Source: Sphingomonas faeni (GTDB lineage Bacteria > Pseudomonadota > Alphaproteobacteria > Sphingomonadales > Sphingomonadaceae). From it: a stretch of DNA of 64,000 nt. The stretch lies in the NCBI RefSeq assembly GCF_024273235.1, contig NZ_JANBVH010000004.1:108441-172440 (forward strand), written 5' to 3'. Made by a program: the position numbers and the translations under genes. Positions 47,978-60,726 of the stretch are shown piece by piece. The first letter of the stretch is position 1. Each line of letters starts with the position of its first letter. The notes below the pieces were generated by a model. That model was not told the DNA's origin. It ran no database searches and saw only the letters and a program-made list of their open reading frames with translations.

Positions 47978-49226
47978 GGGGTATCTCCTGAGTGCCGTCC
48001 TTTTGATCGGACCGGGCTGAAACGGAGATGGTGACGGCGGTATCCATAGTCACGTTGCCGACGGTGCGGAACAGGTCGGGCACGGTCTCGACCGCGATGA
48101 GCAGCCCCAAAGCCTCGATCGGTACCCCCATCGCGAGCGACACCGGCGCGACCGACGCGACGAAACTGATCGTCCCCGGCAGCGACACCGAACTCATCGT
48201 CGTGATCGCTGCGGTCGCGACACCCGCGGCCAACTGCGCCGGACCGATCGGGACGCCAAGCCAATGCGCGACATACAGCGCCACGGCCAGGTTCACCGCC
48301 GGACTGGTCGCGCGGAAGATCGCGACCGCCAGCGGCAGCACGATGCCCGCGGTGGCAGGCGACGCACCGAGATCGACCGAGCCCTTCAGCATTGCCGGCA
48401 GCGACGCGAGCGACGACTGCGTGCTGATCGCCACCGCCTGTGCCGGCGCGACCGCCCGCGCGAACCGCCCGAGCGATACCCGCCCGCCGATCATCCCGAC
48501 CGGATACGCCGCGAGCAGCACGACGAAGCCGATCGCCGAGACGCAGACGATATAATGGAGCAACGCCCCGAACGCCGCCGTCCCGGTCCGTGCCCCGACG
48601 CCGTAGGCCAGCGCGAAAATCCCGATCGGCGCGAGCTTCAGCACCCAGCCGATCAGCACCAGCAACGCATCGACCACCGCCTGGAAGAACCCGGTCAGGA
48701 TCGCGCGCTGTGCCGCTGGCAGCCGCGTGATCGCGAACGCGAACGCCAGCGCGAACACCGTCAGCGACAGGAATGAATCGCTCGCCGCCGCCGCGACGAT
48801 GTTGGTCGGCACGATCCCGTCGAAGAACGCACCGATCCCCGGCACCGTGCCGATCGGCGCCGCCGTCGTCAGCGCCGCGCGCAACGCCGTGCTGAGACTC
48901 TCTGGCAGCGGGAACAGGTCGAGCAGCAACGGCATGACGAACGCCGACATGATCGTCGTGCTCCACAGGATGACGACGATCATCAGGATCGCGCGGCCCG
49001 TGATCCGTCCGGCGCGCGCCGCCTCGGCGGTCGCACCGATGCCGGTGACGAGCAGCCCGACGATCAGCGGCACGATCACCATCTGCAACCCGTGCAGCCA
49101 TGCCGATCCGATCGGCTGCGTCACTGCGGTCACCGCCAGCGCGTTCGCCGGCGACCAGGCGGCCGCGGCGATGCCGATCGCGATGCCGCCGACCAGCGCT
49201 GTAAGAATCCGTGTAGCCTGCGACAT
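47952..49226 (-). CDS. dicarboxylate/amino acid:cation symporter (DAACS family)
   Basis: 424 aa with about eight membrane helices. Family features: [39 protein letters not shown], the serine-rich hairpin [17 protein letters not shown] and [15 protein letters not shown] followed by [20 protein letters not shown]. Imports dicarboxylates, glutamate or aspartate with Na+ or H+; the exact substrate is open. First gene of a two-gene unit with the aldo/keto reductase. Confidence 0.93.
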
Positions 49227-49295
49227 GCTCGCCCTTCGTGTTCGACCGCGCTATCAACGGCTTCGGATACCGATACGGGACGGAAAGCGGACGCG

Positions 49296-50635
<1,340 letters not shown>

Positions 50636-50636
<1 letters not shown>

Positions 50637-50851
50637 TGCTCGAAATGCGCCCCCTTTGCGAACGCTGCACCACGGACCTTCCCGCCGATGCACCGGGTGC
50701 GTTCATCTGCTCGTTCGAATGCACCTTCTGCGCGGAATGCGCCGACGCGCTCGACGAGCGTTGCCCCAACTGCGGCGGCGAACTCCTCGACCGCCCCACG
50801 AGACTCGGTGCAGCGCCGCCACAAAAGCCGGGAGCCGGCAGGCGGCACTAG
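50636..50851 (+). CDS. DUF1272 zinc-finger-like protein
   Basis: 71 aa. The whole protein is built on paired cysteines: MRPLCERCTTDLP, CSFECTFCAECADAL and CPNCGGELLDRP, as in DUF1272, a small probable zinc-binding domain. The ATG overlaps the glmM stop, so it is translationally coupled to glmM. Function unknown. Confidence 0.92.
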
Positions 50852-50942
50852 GCCACCGAAGTAGCGCCCGCCAACGCTGCCACCTCAACGTTACCACTCC
50901 AACGCCACCACCCCGGCCACTTCTACCACCCCGGCCACCTCT

Positions 50943-51202
50943 ACCACCCCGGCGAAGGCCGGGGCCCAATTGGAAAGGTCGAAGTAACGGAACCCTTCGT
51001 CACTCCCCAACTCCGTCACCCCAGCGAAAGCTGGGGTATGCTCGTTGGGAAGCGAGGGGCTCGAACCGGGATACCCCAGCTTTCGCTGGGGTGACGGACT
51101 TGGGGGGATGAGGAGGTTGCGGCGACGGGGTTGGCGGCGATGGGGTTGCGCCAGGCTCAGTCAGGCATGTCTCCCGATCGGGCCCCGGCCTCCGCTGGGG
51201 TG
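50943..51202. repeat. family C repeat split by a family D repeat (nested)
   Basis: Left C arm accccggcgaaggccggggc plus ccaattggaaaggtcgaagt at 50943-50990; right C arm cccgatcgggccccggcctc at 51174-51202. In the intact copy at 15164 the arms are about 45 bp apart; here about 185 bp separates them and contains a complete D element. The rest of 50852-51386 shows no gene. Confidence 0.8.
51013..51097. repeat. family D palindromic repeat, full copy
   Basis: ccgtcaccccagcgaaagct plus ggggtat and its inverted copy ataccccagctttcgctggg plus gtgacgg around a 30-bp centre. A half copy occurs at 20233-20260. Confidence 0.88.
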
Positions 51203-51386
51203 ATGCGGTTGGGGCGCGGTGCTCGGCACATGCTAGCGCCTCTGTCCTACAGACCAGCGATTATGGCATAGCGATTTCCATGACCGCCGCCCTTGCCAAA
51301 CCCCGCTCAGCCACCGCAAACGGCTTCCGAACGAAACCGTGCGAGCGTCTATACTTCCTATACTTCACTCCGGCCGCCGACCTCCG

Positions 51387-52265
51387 ATGACCGCCAGAAT
51401 CCTCATAATAGCCGGCTCGGACTCAGGCGGGGGCGCCGGCATCCAGGCCGATATCAAGACCGTCACCATGCTCCGCGGTCACGCGATGACCGCCGTCACC
51501 GCGATCACCGCACAGAACACGCTCGGCGTGCAGGCGGTCCACCGGATCCCGACCGACATGGTCCTGGCGCAGATCGACTCGGTGGCCAGCGACATCGGCA
51601 TCGACGCAGTAAAGATCGGCATGATCGGCTCGGCCGAAACCGCCAACGCCGTAGCCGCATATCTAGAGCGTCTTTCCCCCCTCCCTGAAAGGGAGGGGCC
51701 GGGGGTGGGTAGTAGGCCGCTGAACGAGCGCGACACCAGCCTCAAACCAACCCACCCCCAACCCCTCCCTTCCGGGGAGGGGAGCAGACTCCCCATCATC
51801 TTCGATCCCGTCATGATCGCCACCAGCGGCTCCGTCCTGGCCGACGTCGCCACAATTGCAGCCTTCGCCCGCCTCATGCGGATCGCCACGCTCGTGACCC
51901 CCAATCTCCCGGAACTCGCGGCCTTGGGCGGCGAGTCCGCGATCCGCGCGCTTGGCCCAGCCGTCCTCATCAAGGGCGGCCACGGCGAAGGTCCGCACAT
52001 CACCGACCGCCTCGTCACCGACGCCGGCGAAACCCGCTGGACCAACCCCCGCATCGAAACCCGCCACGCGCACGGCACCGGCTGCACGCTCGCCAGCGGC
52101 ATCGCGACCGGGCTCGCCCAGGGCCTGTCGCTCGACACGGCGATCGAGCGCGCCATCGCTTTCGTCCGCGCTGCGCTTGCCAACGGACCGGGGCTCGGCG
52201 CAGGGCACGGCCCCATGGGGCACGCACTCGGTGTCAGCCCATTCGACCAGTTGAGAACCAAATAA
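51387..52265 (+). CDS. thiD: hydroxymethylpyrimidine/phosphomethylpyrimidine kinase ThiD with in-frame repeat insertion
   Basis: 292 aa from ATG 51387. Ribokinase-fold ThiD: IAGSDSGGGAGIQADIKT, the HGMTAVTAITAQNT-type block (GHAMTAVTAITAQNTLGVQ), FDPVMIATSGSVL, VTPNLPELAAL and HGTGCTLASGIATGLAQG near the catalytic Asp region. Residues about 97-134 (SPLPEREGPGVGSRP onward to PLPSGEGSR) come from a family B palindrome at 51675-51790; without them the protein is about 254 aa, the usual size. The reading frame is preserved. Phosphorylates HMP and HMP-P for thiamine, downstream of ThiC. Confidence 0.95.
   Translation: MTARILIIAGSDSGGGAGIQADIKTVTMLRGHAMTAVTAITAQNTLGVQAVHRIPTDMVLAQIDSVASDIGIDAVKIGMIGSAETANAVAAYLERLSPLPEREGPGVGSRPLNERDTSLKPTHPQPLPSGEGSRLPIIFDPVMIATSGSVLADVATIAAFARLMRIATLVTPNLPELAALGGESAIRALGPAVLIKGGHGEGPHITDRLVTDAGETRWTNPRIETRHAHGTGCTLASGIATGLAQGLSLDTAIERAIAFVRAALANGPGLGAGHGPMGHALGVSPFDQLRTK
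51675..51790. repeat. family B palindromic repeat inside thiD
   Basis: cccctccctgaaagggaggg plus gccgggggtgggt at the left; acccacccccaacccctccc plus ttccggggagggg at the right. Inserts about 38 codons between the strand AAYLERL and PIIFDPVM that are adjacent in ordinary ThiD. Confidence 0.93.
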
Positions 52266-52901
52266 TGCCCGGCATGAAACACGAAAAGCTCTGCGTCGGC
52301 CCCGTCGCCGGTGTCGACGAAGCCGGCCGCGGCCCGCTCGCCGGGCCGGTCGTAGCCGCCGCCGTGATTCTCCCGCCCAAAGGCGTCCCCCGCGGCATCG
52401 ACGACTCCAAAAAGCTCTCCCCCTCCGAACGCGAACGGCTCTGCGCGCGCCTCAAGGGCTGCGCGATCGTCGGCATCGGCATCGTCGAGCCCGACGAGAT
52501 CGACACGCTCAACATCTATTGGGCGACGATGAAGGCGATGACGCTCGCGGTCGACGCGCTCGCCACCGAACTCGGCCACGCGCCCGGCCATGTCCTGGTC
52601 GACGGCAATCGTTTGCCCCGCTGGACCTACCCCGCCACGCCGCTGGTCGGCGGCGACGCGAAATCGCTGTCGATCGCCGCCGCCTCGATCGTCGCCAAGC
52701 ACACCCGCGACCTCATCATGATCGCAGCTGCGGACGTGCACCCCGAATATAACTGGCATTCCAACAAGGGTTACGGCTGCGCGCACCACATGAAGGCGCT
52801 GCGCGATCACGGGCCCACGCCGATTCACCGCCGCAGTTTCGCGCCCGTCGCCGCCACCTATCTGGCGCGCGAGGGGCTGTTCGCGACGGAAACGACGAGC
52901 T

Positions 52902-52903
<2 letters not shown>
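52265..52903 (+). CDS. rnhB: ribonuclease HII
   Basis: 212 aa; ATG 52265 overlaps the thiD stop (taATG), and an alternative ATG follows at 52274. Catalytic acids: VAGVDEAGRGPLAGPVVAAAV (D and E), VLVDGNRLPRW and the region SIVAKHTRDLIM. HPEYNWHSNKGYGCAHH is the family C-terminal block. Removes RNA primers and misincorporated ribonucleotides. Next to ccrM, an arrangement seen in alphaproteobacteria. Confidence 0.96.
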
Positions 52904-54219
<1,316 letters not shown>

Positions 54220-54225
54220 CATCTT

Positions 54226-54334
54226 GCTCCCCTCCCTGGAAGGGAGGGGCTGGGGGTGGGTTGGCTGCTTGTCGGGCAATACGTAAACCAACGGGCCGAC
54301 CCACCCCCGACCCCTCCCTTCCAGGGAGGGGAGC
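54226..54334. repeat. family B palindromic repeat, copy at the folP start
   Basis: gctcccctccctggaaggga plus ggggctgggggtggg at the left and cccacccccgacccctccct plus tccagggaggggagc at the right. Its right edge is 6 bp before the folP ATG, so its hairpins would sit at the folP ribosome site. Confidence 0.9.
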
Positions 54335-54340
54335 AGGAGA

Positions 54341-55393
54341 ATGATCATCCACCTCCGCCCCGTCCAGTTCGTCGACACCCCGATCGGCCACCCCGACGGC
54401 AGCGTCGTGCGCATCGCCGGTGGCCTGCAATGGTTCGCCGCCTACGAGGTGATCGAAGGCCGCACCCGCCGCACCATCCCCGTCGCCGACGTCGCGACGC
54501 TGGGCGAGCGCGCCGCGCACCTCCACGCCGCCATCACCGCCCCCCGTGCCGCACTTCAGGTCGGAGAACGCACGCTCCGCTTCGACCAGCCGATCGTCGC
54601 CGGCATTCTCAACGTCACCCCCGACAGCTTCTCCGACGGCGACAAGCACGCCGACGACCCCGCCGCCGCAGCAGCAGCCGGCATCGACATGGCCGCCGCC
54701 GGTGCGACTCTGATCGACGTCGGCGGCGAATCGACTCGCCCCGGTGCCGCCGCGGTGTGGGAAGGCGACGAGATCGCGCGGCTAGTGCCCGTCGTCGAAC
54801 GCCTCGCGCGGGCCGGCGCGATCGTCTCGGTCGACACGCGCAAGGCGGCGGTCATGGAGGCGACGCTCGCCGCCGGCGCGCACATCGTCAACGACGTCGC
54901 CGCGCTCCTCTGGGACGACCGCGCGCTCGATGTAATCGCGAAAGGCGGCTGCCCGGTGGTTTTGATGCACTCGCCCGACCCCAGTAAGGGCGGACACGGC
55001 GACGGCGGCTACGCCAATGTCCTGACCGACGTGTTCGACTGGCTCGAAACCCGCATCGCCGCGGTCGTCGCGGGCGGCGTCGAGCGGTCGCGGATCATGG
55101 TCGATCCCGGCATCGGCTTCGGCAAGACGCTGGCCGAGAACCTCGCGCTGCTCAACGGCCTCGCGATTTTCCACGGCCTTGGCTGCCCGATCATGCTCGG
55201 CGCGAGCCGCAAACGCCTGATCGGCGCACTTTCGAACGAAGCGCCGGTCGACCAGCGTCTCGCCGGCTCGCTCGCACTGGCGCTGAAAGGCGCGGAGGCG
55301 GGCGTGCAGATCCTGCGCGTCCACGACGTCGCCGAGACGGTGCAAGCGGTGAAGATCTGGCGCGGCCTGCGCGATCAGTCGCTGGTTGGTTGA
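54341..55393 (+). CDS. folP: dihydropteroate synthase with N-terminal extension
   Basis: 350 aa from ATG 54341, with AGGAGA right after the family B repeat. FolP motifs: IVAGILNVTPDSFSDGDKH, LIDVGGESTRPGA, ISVDT-type strand (VSVDTRKAAVM), VLMHSPDP, ILVDPGIGFGK-type (IMVDPGIGFGKTLAENL) and GASRKRLIGAL. Joins p-aminobenzoate to the pterin diphosphate. The first 80 residues (to RTLRFDQP) are extra relative to the 280-aa E. coli enzyme; a sphingomonad-type extension of unknown role. Confidence 0.95.
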   Translation: MIIHLRPVQFVDTPIGHPDGSVVRIAGGLQWFAAYEVIEGRTRRTIPVADVATLGERAAHLHAAITAPRAALQVGERTLRFDQPIVAGILNVTPDSFSDGDKHADDPAAAAAAGIDMAAAGATLIDVGGESTRPGAAAVWEGDEIARLVPVVERLARAGAIVSVDTRKAAVMEATLAAGAHIVNDVAALLWDDRALDVIAKGGCPVVLMHSPDPSKGGHGDGGYANVLTDVFDWLETRIAAVVAGGVERSRIMVDPGIGFGKTLAENLALLNGLAIFHGLGCPIMLGASRKRLIGALSNEAPVDQRLAGSLALALKGAEAGVQILRVHDVAETVQAVKIWRGLRDQSLVG

Positions 55394-55490
55394 TAAGCGG
55401 GGGCGGATAAGCGGAGGCGGCTAATTACCGCTGCGTTGCAGCGAAACGCCACTTCGCGCATTAAAGCCGCGTGAAAAAGGGAGCTTTCGT

Positions 55491-56375
55491 TTGATCGTCA
55501 CTGCAACACCGCGCTTCAGTCAGATCCTAAGCGAGGTCTGGCGCCCGCTGCTCGGCCTCTTCGTCTGGGACGTGGTCGTCACGATCACCTATTACGTCCT
55601 GCCGTTCCACGCGCCCGCCTTGCCGCTGACGCTGTTCGGTACCGCCCTCGCGCTCTTCCTCGGTTTCCGTGACAATTCGGCGTATCAGCGCTGGTGGGAA
55701 AGCCGCGGCCTGTGGGGGCTGATGATCAACGCCTCGCGCAGCTTGGCGCGTATGGCGCGCAACATGTTGCCCGAGCCCGAGGGCCACGACATGAAGCGAA
55801 CGATCGTCCTCCGCCAGATCGCGTATGTGAACGCGCTCCGCTGTCAGTTGCGCAAGCAGCCGGCCGCACCCGAGGTGCTGCGCTTCCTGTCGCAGGAGGA
55901 GGCCTCGTTCGCGCTCGAGCGGACCAACATCGCCAACGGCCTGCTCGATGGCACCGGTCGCCGGATCGACGTCGCGCGGCGCAATGGCTGGATCGACACC
56001 ATCCAGCAGACCCAGTTCGAAGCGATCCTCGTCGACATCGCCAATGCGCAGGGCGGCATGGAGCGGATCAAGAACACGCCGTTGCCCAACCAGTATCGGT
56101 TCTTCCCGAGCCTGTTCACGCGACTGTTCTGCGTCCTGCTGCCGATCGGCCTGGTCGAGACGCTGGGCTATGCGACCCCGGTCGGCTCGACGATCGCCGG
56201 CCTGATGTTCCTGGCCGTGCTGCAGATCGGCGACGATCTGGTCGATCCGTTCGCCGACACGATCCACGACGTGCCCCTGAACGCGATGTGCCGCACGATC
56301 GAGATCGACCTGCTCCAGGCGATCGGCGATCCGGCGCCTGAGCCGTTGCAGCCCGAGAAGGGTGTCTTGTGGTAA
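55491..56375 (+). CDS. bestrophin-like anion channel (YneE/UPF0187 family)
   Basis: 294 aa from TTG 55491 with AGGGAG upstream. Family features: the first helix VWRPLLGLFVWDVVVTITYY, FLGFRDNSAYQRWWESRGLWG, then INASRSLARMA and, near the end, VGSTIAGLMFLAVLQIGDDLVDPF. Bacterial bestrophins are pentameric channels of the inner membrane; ion selectivity (anion or cation) varies. No evident partner. Confidence 0.93.
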   Translation: MIVTATPRFSQILSEVWRPLLGLFVWDVVVTITYYVLPFHAPALPLTLFGTALALFLGFRDNSAYQRWWESRGLWGLMINASRSLARMARNMLPEPEGHDMKRTIVLRQIAYVNALRCQLRKQPAAPEVLRFLSQEEASFALERTNIANGLLDGTGRRIDVARRNGWIDTIQQTQFEAILVDIANAQGGMERIKNTPLPNQYRFFPSLFTRLFCVLLPIGLVETLGYATPVGSTIAGLMFLAVLQIGDDLVDPFADTIHDVPLNAMCRTIEIDLLQAIGDPAPEPLQPEKGVLW

Positions 56376-56590
56376 AGGTCGCCGCGCCGGCTGATGTGGC
56401 AACCACTGGGCGAGGCGGTTCTCGGGGATGAGGACTTGTCCAAGGGTTCTCCAGCGTCCAGTCTCCGAGGATGTGGAAATCGCATCGGCTCCAGCGAGGT
56501 CGCGGCAGATGGCCACAAGGTGCGAGGCCCAACTTAGGATTGGTTTTGCTGACGAGCGTCTGATTTTCGCAACGCCGAAAGGATGGGCCG

Positions 56591-57115
56591 ATGGTTCGGT
56601 ACGCGCTCCTGATGCTCACGATCCTTTCAGGATGTGGCGGATCGGCGACGGCCGAGCGACCAAACCCACGCCCCGGAGTGACCGGCAAGATATGGGCCTT
56701 GCGCCAGATCGACGGTACGCAGGTCGAACGCGCCGACGTGGAGACAGCCACGCTCCGGTTCGATGCTGGTCATGGGATTACGGGAACGTCCGTTTGCAAC
56801 GACGTCGGCGGTGACGAGTTCGGCTGGTCCGCCGATCCCACAAGCACGAGGGGCGTGATCAGACGCGACGAGACGGAAGCGACGATCGTCACGGCGGTCG
56901 GATGCATGGACGAGCATGCCTCCGATATCGCCAGACGGTTCTGGCAAAAAATGGAAACGGCGAAGGAGTGGGTCGTGCAAGGCGGCACACTGCGGATCAG
57001 TTTTCTGGACGGAAGCGCTGCAACGCTGAAGCCTGTCGGAGACGCTCCGCCGAACGGCGAATTGGGCTGCGTGAACGGCGAGGCAGGCAATTTCGACTGT
57101 CCAGATCGGCGATAG
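56591..57115 (+). CDS. META-domain lipoprotein
   Basis: 174 aa. Lipoprotein signal MVRYALLMLTILSGC with lipid Cys at 15. The META (HslJ-like) fold is seen in GKIWALRQIDGTQVERADVETATLRFD and ITGTSVCNDVGGDEFGW, although part of the domain is diverged. Two extra Cys near the C-terminus (LGCVNGEAGNFDC) may pair. GC content and style differ a little from neighbours. HslJ-type proteins relate to heat-shock and novobiocin tolerance; role here unknown. The 215 bp upstream hold nothing I recognise. Confidence 0.82.
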   Translation: MVRYALLMLTILSGCGGSATAERPNPRPGVTGKIWALRQIDGTQVERADVETATLRFDAGHGITGTSVCNDVGGDEFGWSADPTSTRGVIRRDETEATIVTAVGCMDEHASDIARRFWQKMETAKEWVVQGGTLRISFLDGSAATLKPVGDAPPNGELGCVNGEAGNFDCPDRR

Positions 57116-57144
57116 GCTATCCAGCGCCGGCGCGCCTGTCCGCC

Positions 57145-58560
<1,416 letters not shown>

Positions 58561-58700
58561 GGCGAATCCTGTCCCGTTCCGGCACGTGCAATAGCGCAAT
58601 CGAGTAAAGGGCGCCTTAAATGTCTCGCTTGGCGATCCCGGATGTGCGGGTTAAGGTCGACGGCATAGAGGATAGCACTGACAGGATTGGGGCACGAACC

Positions 58701-58823
58701 ATGGCCGGCAACGGAGACATGAAGGCGCACGTCGCGACCTATTCGAGCGTGACGGGGATGATGAAATGGGGCTCGATCGGATGCGCGCTGGTCGTCGCGC
58801 TCGTCATCTGGCTGATCTCGTAA
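58701..58823 (+). CDS. aa3-type cytochrome c oxidase subunit IV
   Basis: 40 aa from ATG 58701 (MAGNGDMKAHVATYSSVTGM). The family pattern of the short bacterial aa3 subunit IV (PF07835) is clear: a polar head with H-x-x-T-Y-x-x-F/V-x-x-M-K-W followed by one membrane helix (GSIGCALVVALVIWLIS). The upstream in-frame extension to 58620 is not needed. It ends 4 bp before pntAa and is probably in the same operon. Confidence 0.88.
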   Translation: MAGNGDMKAHVATYSSVTGMMKWGSIGCALVVALVIWLIS

Positions 58824-58827
58824 CATC

Positions 58828-59949
58828 ATGAAGATCGCCGTCCTGAAAGAGCAAGCGGACGGCGAGCGGCGGGTTTCCGCGACGCCGGAAACGGTGAAGA
58901 AGTTCATCGCGCTGGGCGCGACGCTGGCAGTGGAGGCGGGGGCGGGCGAGACGGCCTCGATCGCCGAAGCCGCCTATGCGGAGGCGGGCGCGTCGGTTGG
59001 CGATCGTGCGGCGACGCTGGCGGGGGCGGATATCGTACTCGGCGTGCAGGGGCCTGATCCTGCATCGCTCGCCGGCGTCGCGCCGGGGGCGTGGATCGCC
59101 GCCAGCCTCAATCCTTTTGCAGAGCGTGCGCGGATCGATGCCTACGCCGCGGCCGGTTACGAAGCGCTGGCGATGGAGTTCATGCCGCGCATCACGCGCG
59201 CGCAGTCGATGGACATCCTGTCGTCGCAGTCGAACCTGGCGGGCTACAAGGCGGTGCTCGACGCGGCCGCCGAATATGGTCGTGCCTTTCCGATGATGAT
59301 GACCGCGGCGGGGACGATCTCGGCGGCCAAGGCGTTCGTGATGGGCGTCGGCGTAGCGGGCTTGCAGGCGATCGCGACCGCGCGGCGTCTGGGCGCTCAG
59401 GTGTCCGCAACCGACGTGCGCGCCGCGACTCGCGAGCAGATCCAGTCGCTCGGCGCCAAACCGATCTTCGTCGAAAACGTCGCGGGAATCGAAGGCGAGG
59501 GGACGGGCGGCTATGCCGGCGAGATGTCGCCCGAATATCAGGCCGCGCAGGCCGAACTCGTCTCGGGGCATATCGCCAAGCAGGACATCGTCGTCACCAC
59601 CGCGCTGATCCCCGGACGTGCCGCCCCGCGGCTGATCTCGGCGGCGCAGGTGGCGAGCATGAAGCCGGGCTCGGTGATCGTCGATCTCGCGGTCGAACAG
59701 GGCGGCAATGTCGAGGGTTCGGTCGCCGGCGAAGTCGTCGTCGTGAACGGCGTGAAGATCGTCGGCCACCGCAACGTGCCGTCGCGGTTGGCGGCAGACG
59801 CAAGCGCGCTGTTCTCCCGCAACCTGTTCAACTTCCTCAACGCCTTCTGGGACAAGGAGGCGGGCAAGCCCGTTCTCGACACGGAAATCGGCGACGCGAT
59901 CCGCCTGACCCAGGGCGGCAAGATCGTGAACCCGCGGTTGATCTCATGA
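58828..59949 (+). CDS. pntA: NAD(P) transhydrogenase subunit alpha part 1
   Basis: 373 aa. NAD-binding domain I of the split transhydrogenase: MKIAVLKEQADGERRVSATPETV, MEFMPRITRAQSMDILSSQSNLAGYKAV, GVGVAGLQAIATARRLGA (GxGxxG) and MKPGSVIVDLAVEQGGNVEGS. It lacks the membrane helices, which are encoded separately by pntAb. Couples hydride transfer from NADH to NADP+ with the proton gradient. The gene is separated from pntAb by a repeat carrying a DUF559 gene, about 450 bp. Confidence 0.96.
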   Translation: MKIAVLKEQADGERRVSATPETVKKFIALGATLAVEAGAGETASIAEAAYAEAGASVGDRAATLAGADIVLGVQGPDPASLAGVAPGAWIAASLNPFAERARIDAYAAAGYEALAMEFMPRITRAQSMDILSSQSNLAGYKAVLDAAAEYGRAFPMMMTAAGTISAAKAFVMGVGVAGLQAIATARRLGAQVSATDVRAATREQIQSLGAKPIFVENVAGIEGEGTGGYAGEMSPEYQAAQAELVSGHIAKQDIVVTTALIPGRAAPRLISAAQVASMKPGSVIVDLAVEQGGNVEGSVAGEVVVVNGVKIVGHRNVPSRLAADASALFSRNLFNFLNAFWDKEAGKPVLDTEIGDAIRLTQGGKIVNPRLIS

Positions 59950-60006
59950 TAATCCTCCCCGGCACGGGGAGGGGGACCGGCGCAGCCGGTGGAGGGGGCG
60001 TTCCGC
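59950..60006. repeat. left arm of the DUF559-bearing A-type palindrome
   Basis: tcctccccggcacggggagg plus gggaccggcgcagccggtgg plus agggggcgttccgc. It is an inverted match to 60339-60395 over about 55 bp. It has the same order of stems as the family A elements, so it is a subfamily of A. Confidence 0.88.
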
Positions 60007-60008
60007 AC

Positions 60009-60398
60009 ATGCTACGCCCCGAAGTCTCGCTGGCGCGCAAATTACGCCGGGACATGAGCCTCCCGGAAGTGCTGCTCTGGGAGCATCTCCGAGGACGGAA
60101 GGCCGGCTTCAAGTTCCGCCACCAGCATCCCATCGGGCGGTATGTCTGTGACTTCTACTGCGCCGCCGCCAAGCTCGCGGTCGAGGTCGATGGCGAATTC
60201 CACGGCCGCGGCGACCGCCCCCAGCGCGACGCCGAGCGTGACCAATTTTTCGAGCAGAATGGCTACCGGGTGCTGCGAGTGGCGGCAGGCGATGTGCTGA
60301 GGGATATCGAGGCCGTGGTGACGATGATCGTATCGTTCGCGGCCGGCCCCCTCCACCAGCCTGCGGCCGGTCCCCCTCCCCGTGCCGGGGAGGAATAG
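60009..60398 (+). CDS. DUF559 (Vsr-like PD-(D/E)XK) endonuclease-domain protein, encoded within a palindromic repeat
   Basis: 129 aa from ATG 60009 ([20 protein letters not shown]). The DUF559 fold is clear: [20 protein letters not shown], then [20 protein letters not shown] with D48, E59 and D61 as putative catalytic residues and E20 on the first helix, and [20 protein letters not shown]. The last 19 residues [19 protein letters not shown] are coded by the right repeat arm, and the stop lies at its outer end. Vsr is a mismatch nicking enzyme; what this one cuts is unknown. It interrupts the pnt operon. A link to repeat movement is inference. Confidence 0.88.
   Translation: MLRPEVSLARKLRRDMSLPEVLLWEHLRGRKAGFKFRHQHPIGRYVCDFYCAAAKLAVEVDGEFHGRGDRPQRDAERDQFFEQNGYRVLRVAAGDVLRDIEAVVTMIVSFAAGPLHQPAAGPPPRAGEE
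60339..60395. repeat. right arm of the DUF559-bearing A-type palindrome
   Basis: Inverted copy of 59950-60006: ggccggccccctccaccagc plus ctgcggccggtccccctccc plus cgtgccggggagga. It codes for the DUF559 C-terminus and its final ggggagga serves as ribosome site for pntAb (ATG 60400). Confidence 0.88.
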
Positions 60399-60399
60399 A

Positions 60400-60708
60400 A
60401 TGGACTTTATCGCGATCCTGTCGATCTTCGTGCTGGCGTGTTTCGTCGGGTATTTCGTGGTGTGGGCGGTCACGCCCGCGCTGCACACGCCGCTCATGGC
60501 GGTGACCAACGCGATCTCGTCGGTGATCATCGTCGGCGCGCTGATCGCCGCCGCCGCTGCCGGTATCGGTGCCGGGTCGGGTGTCGCGAAGGCGCTCGGG
60601 TTGCTCGCAGTGGTGCTGGCGAGCATCAATATCTTCGGCGGCTTCGCGGTCACCGCGCGGATGCTGGCGATGTACAAGAAGAAGGAACGGCCCGTTGCGA
60701 AGGGCTGA
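60400..60708 (+). CDS. pntAb: NAD(P) transhydrogenase subunit alpha part 2
   Basis: 102 aa from ATG 60400, overlapping no gene but one base after the DUF559 stop; its GGGGAGGA lies inside the repeat arm. The membrane part of the alpha subunit: [46 protein letters not shown], ending [15 protein letters not shown] (read in parts). Three membrane helices form part of the proton channel with PntB. Confidence 0.96.
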   Translation: MDFIAILSIFVLACFVGYFVVWAVTPALHTPLMAVTNAISSVIIVGALIAAAAAGIGAGSGVAKALGLLAVVLASINIFGGFAVTARMLAMYKKKERPVAKG

Positions 60709-60726
60709 GTCGGCGGTCGACATACG

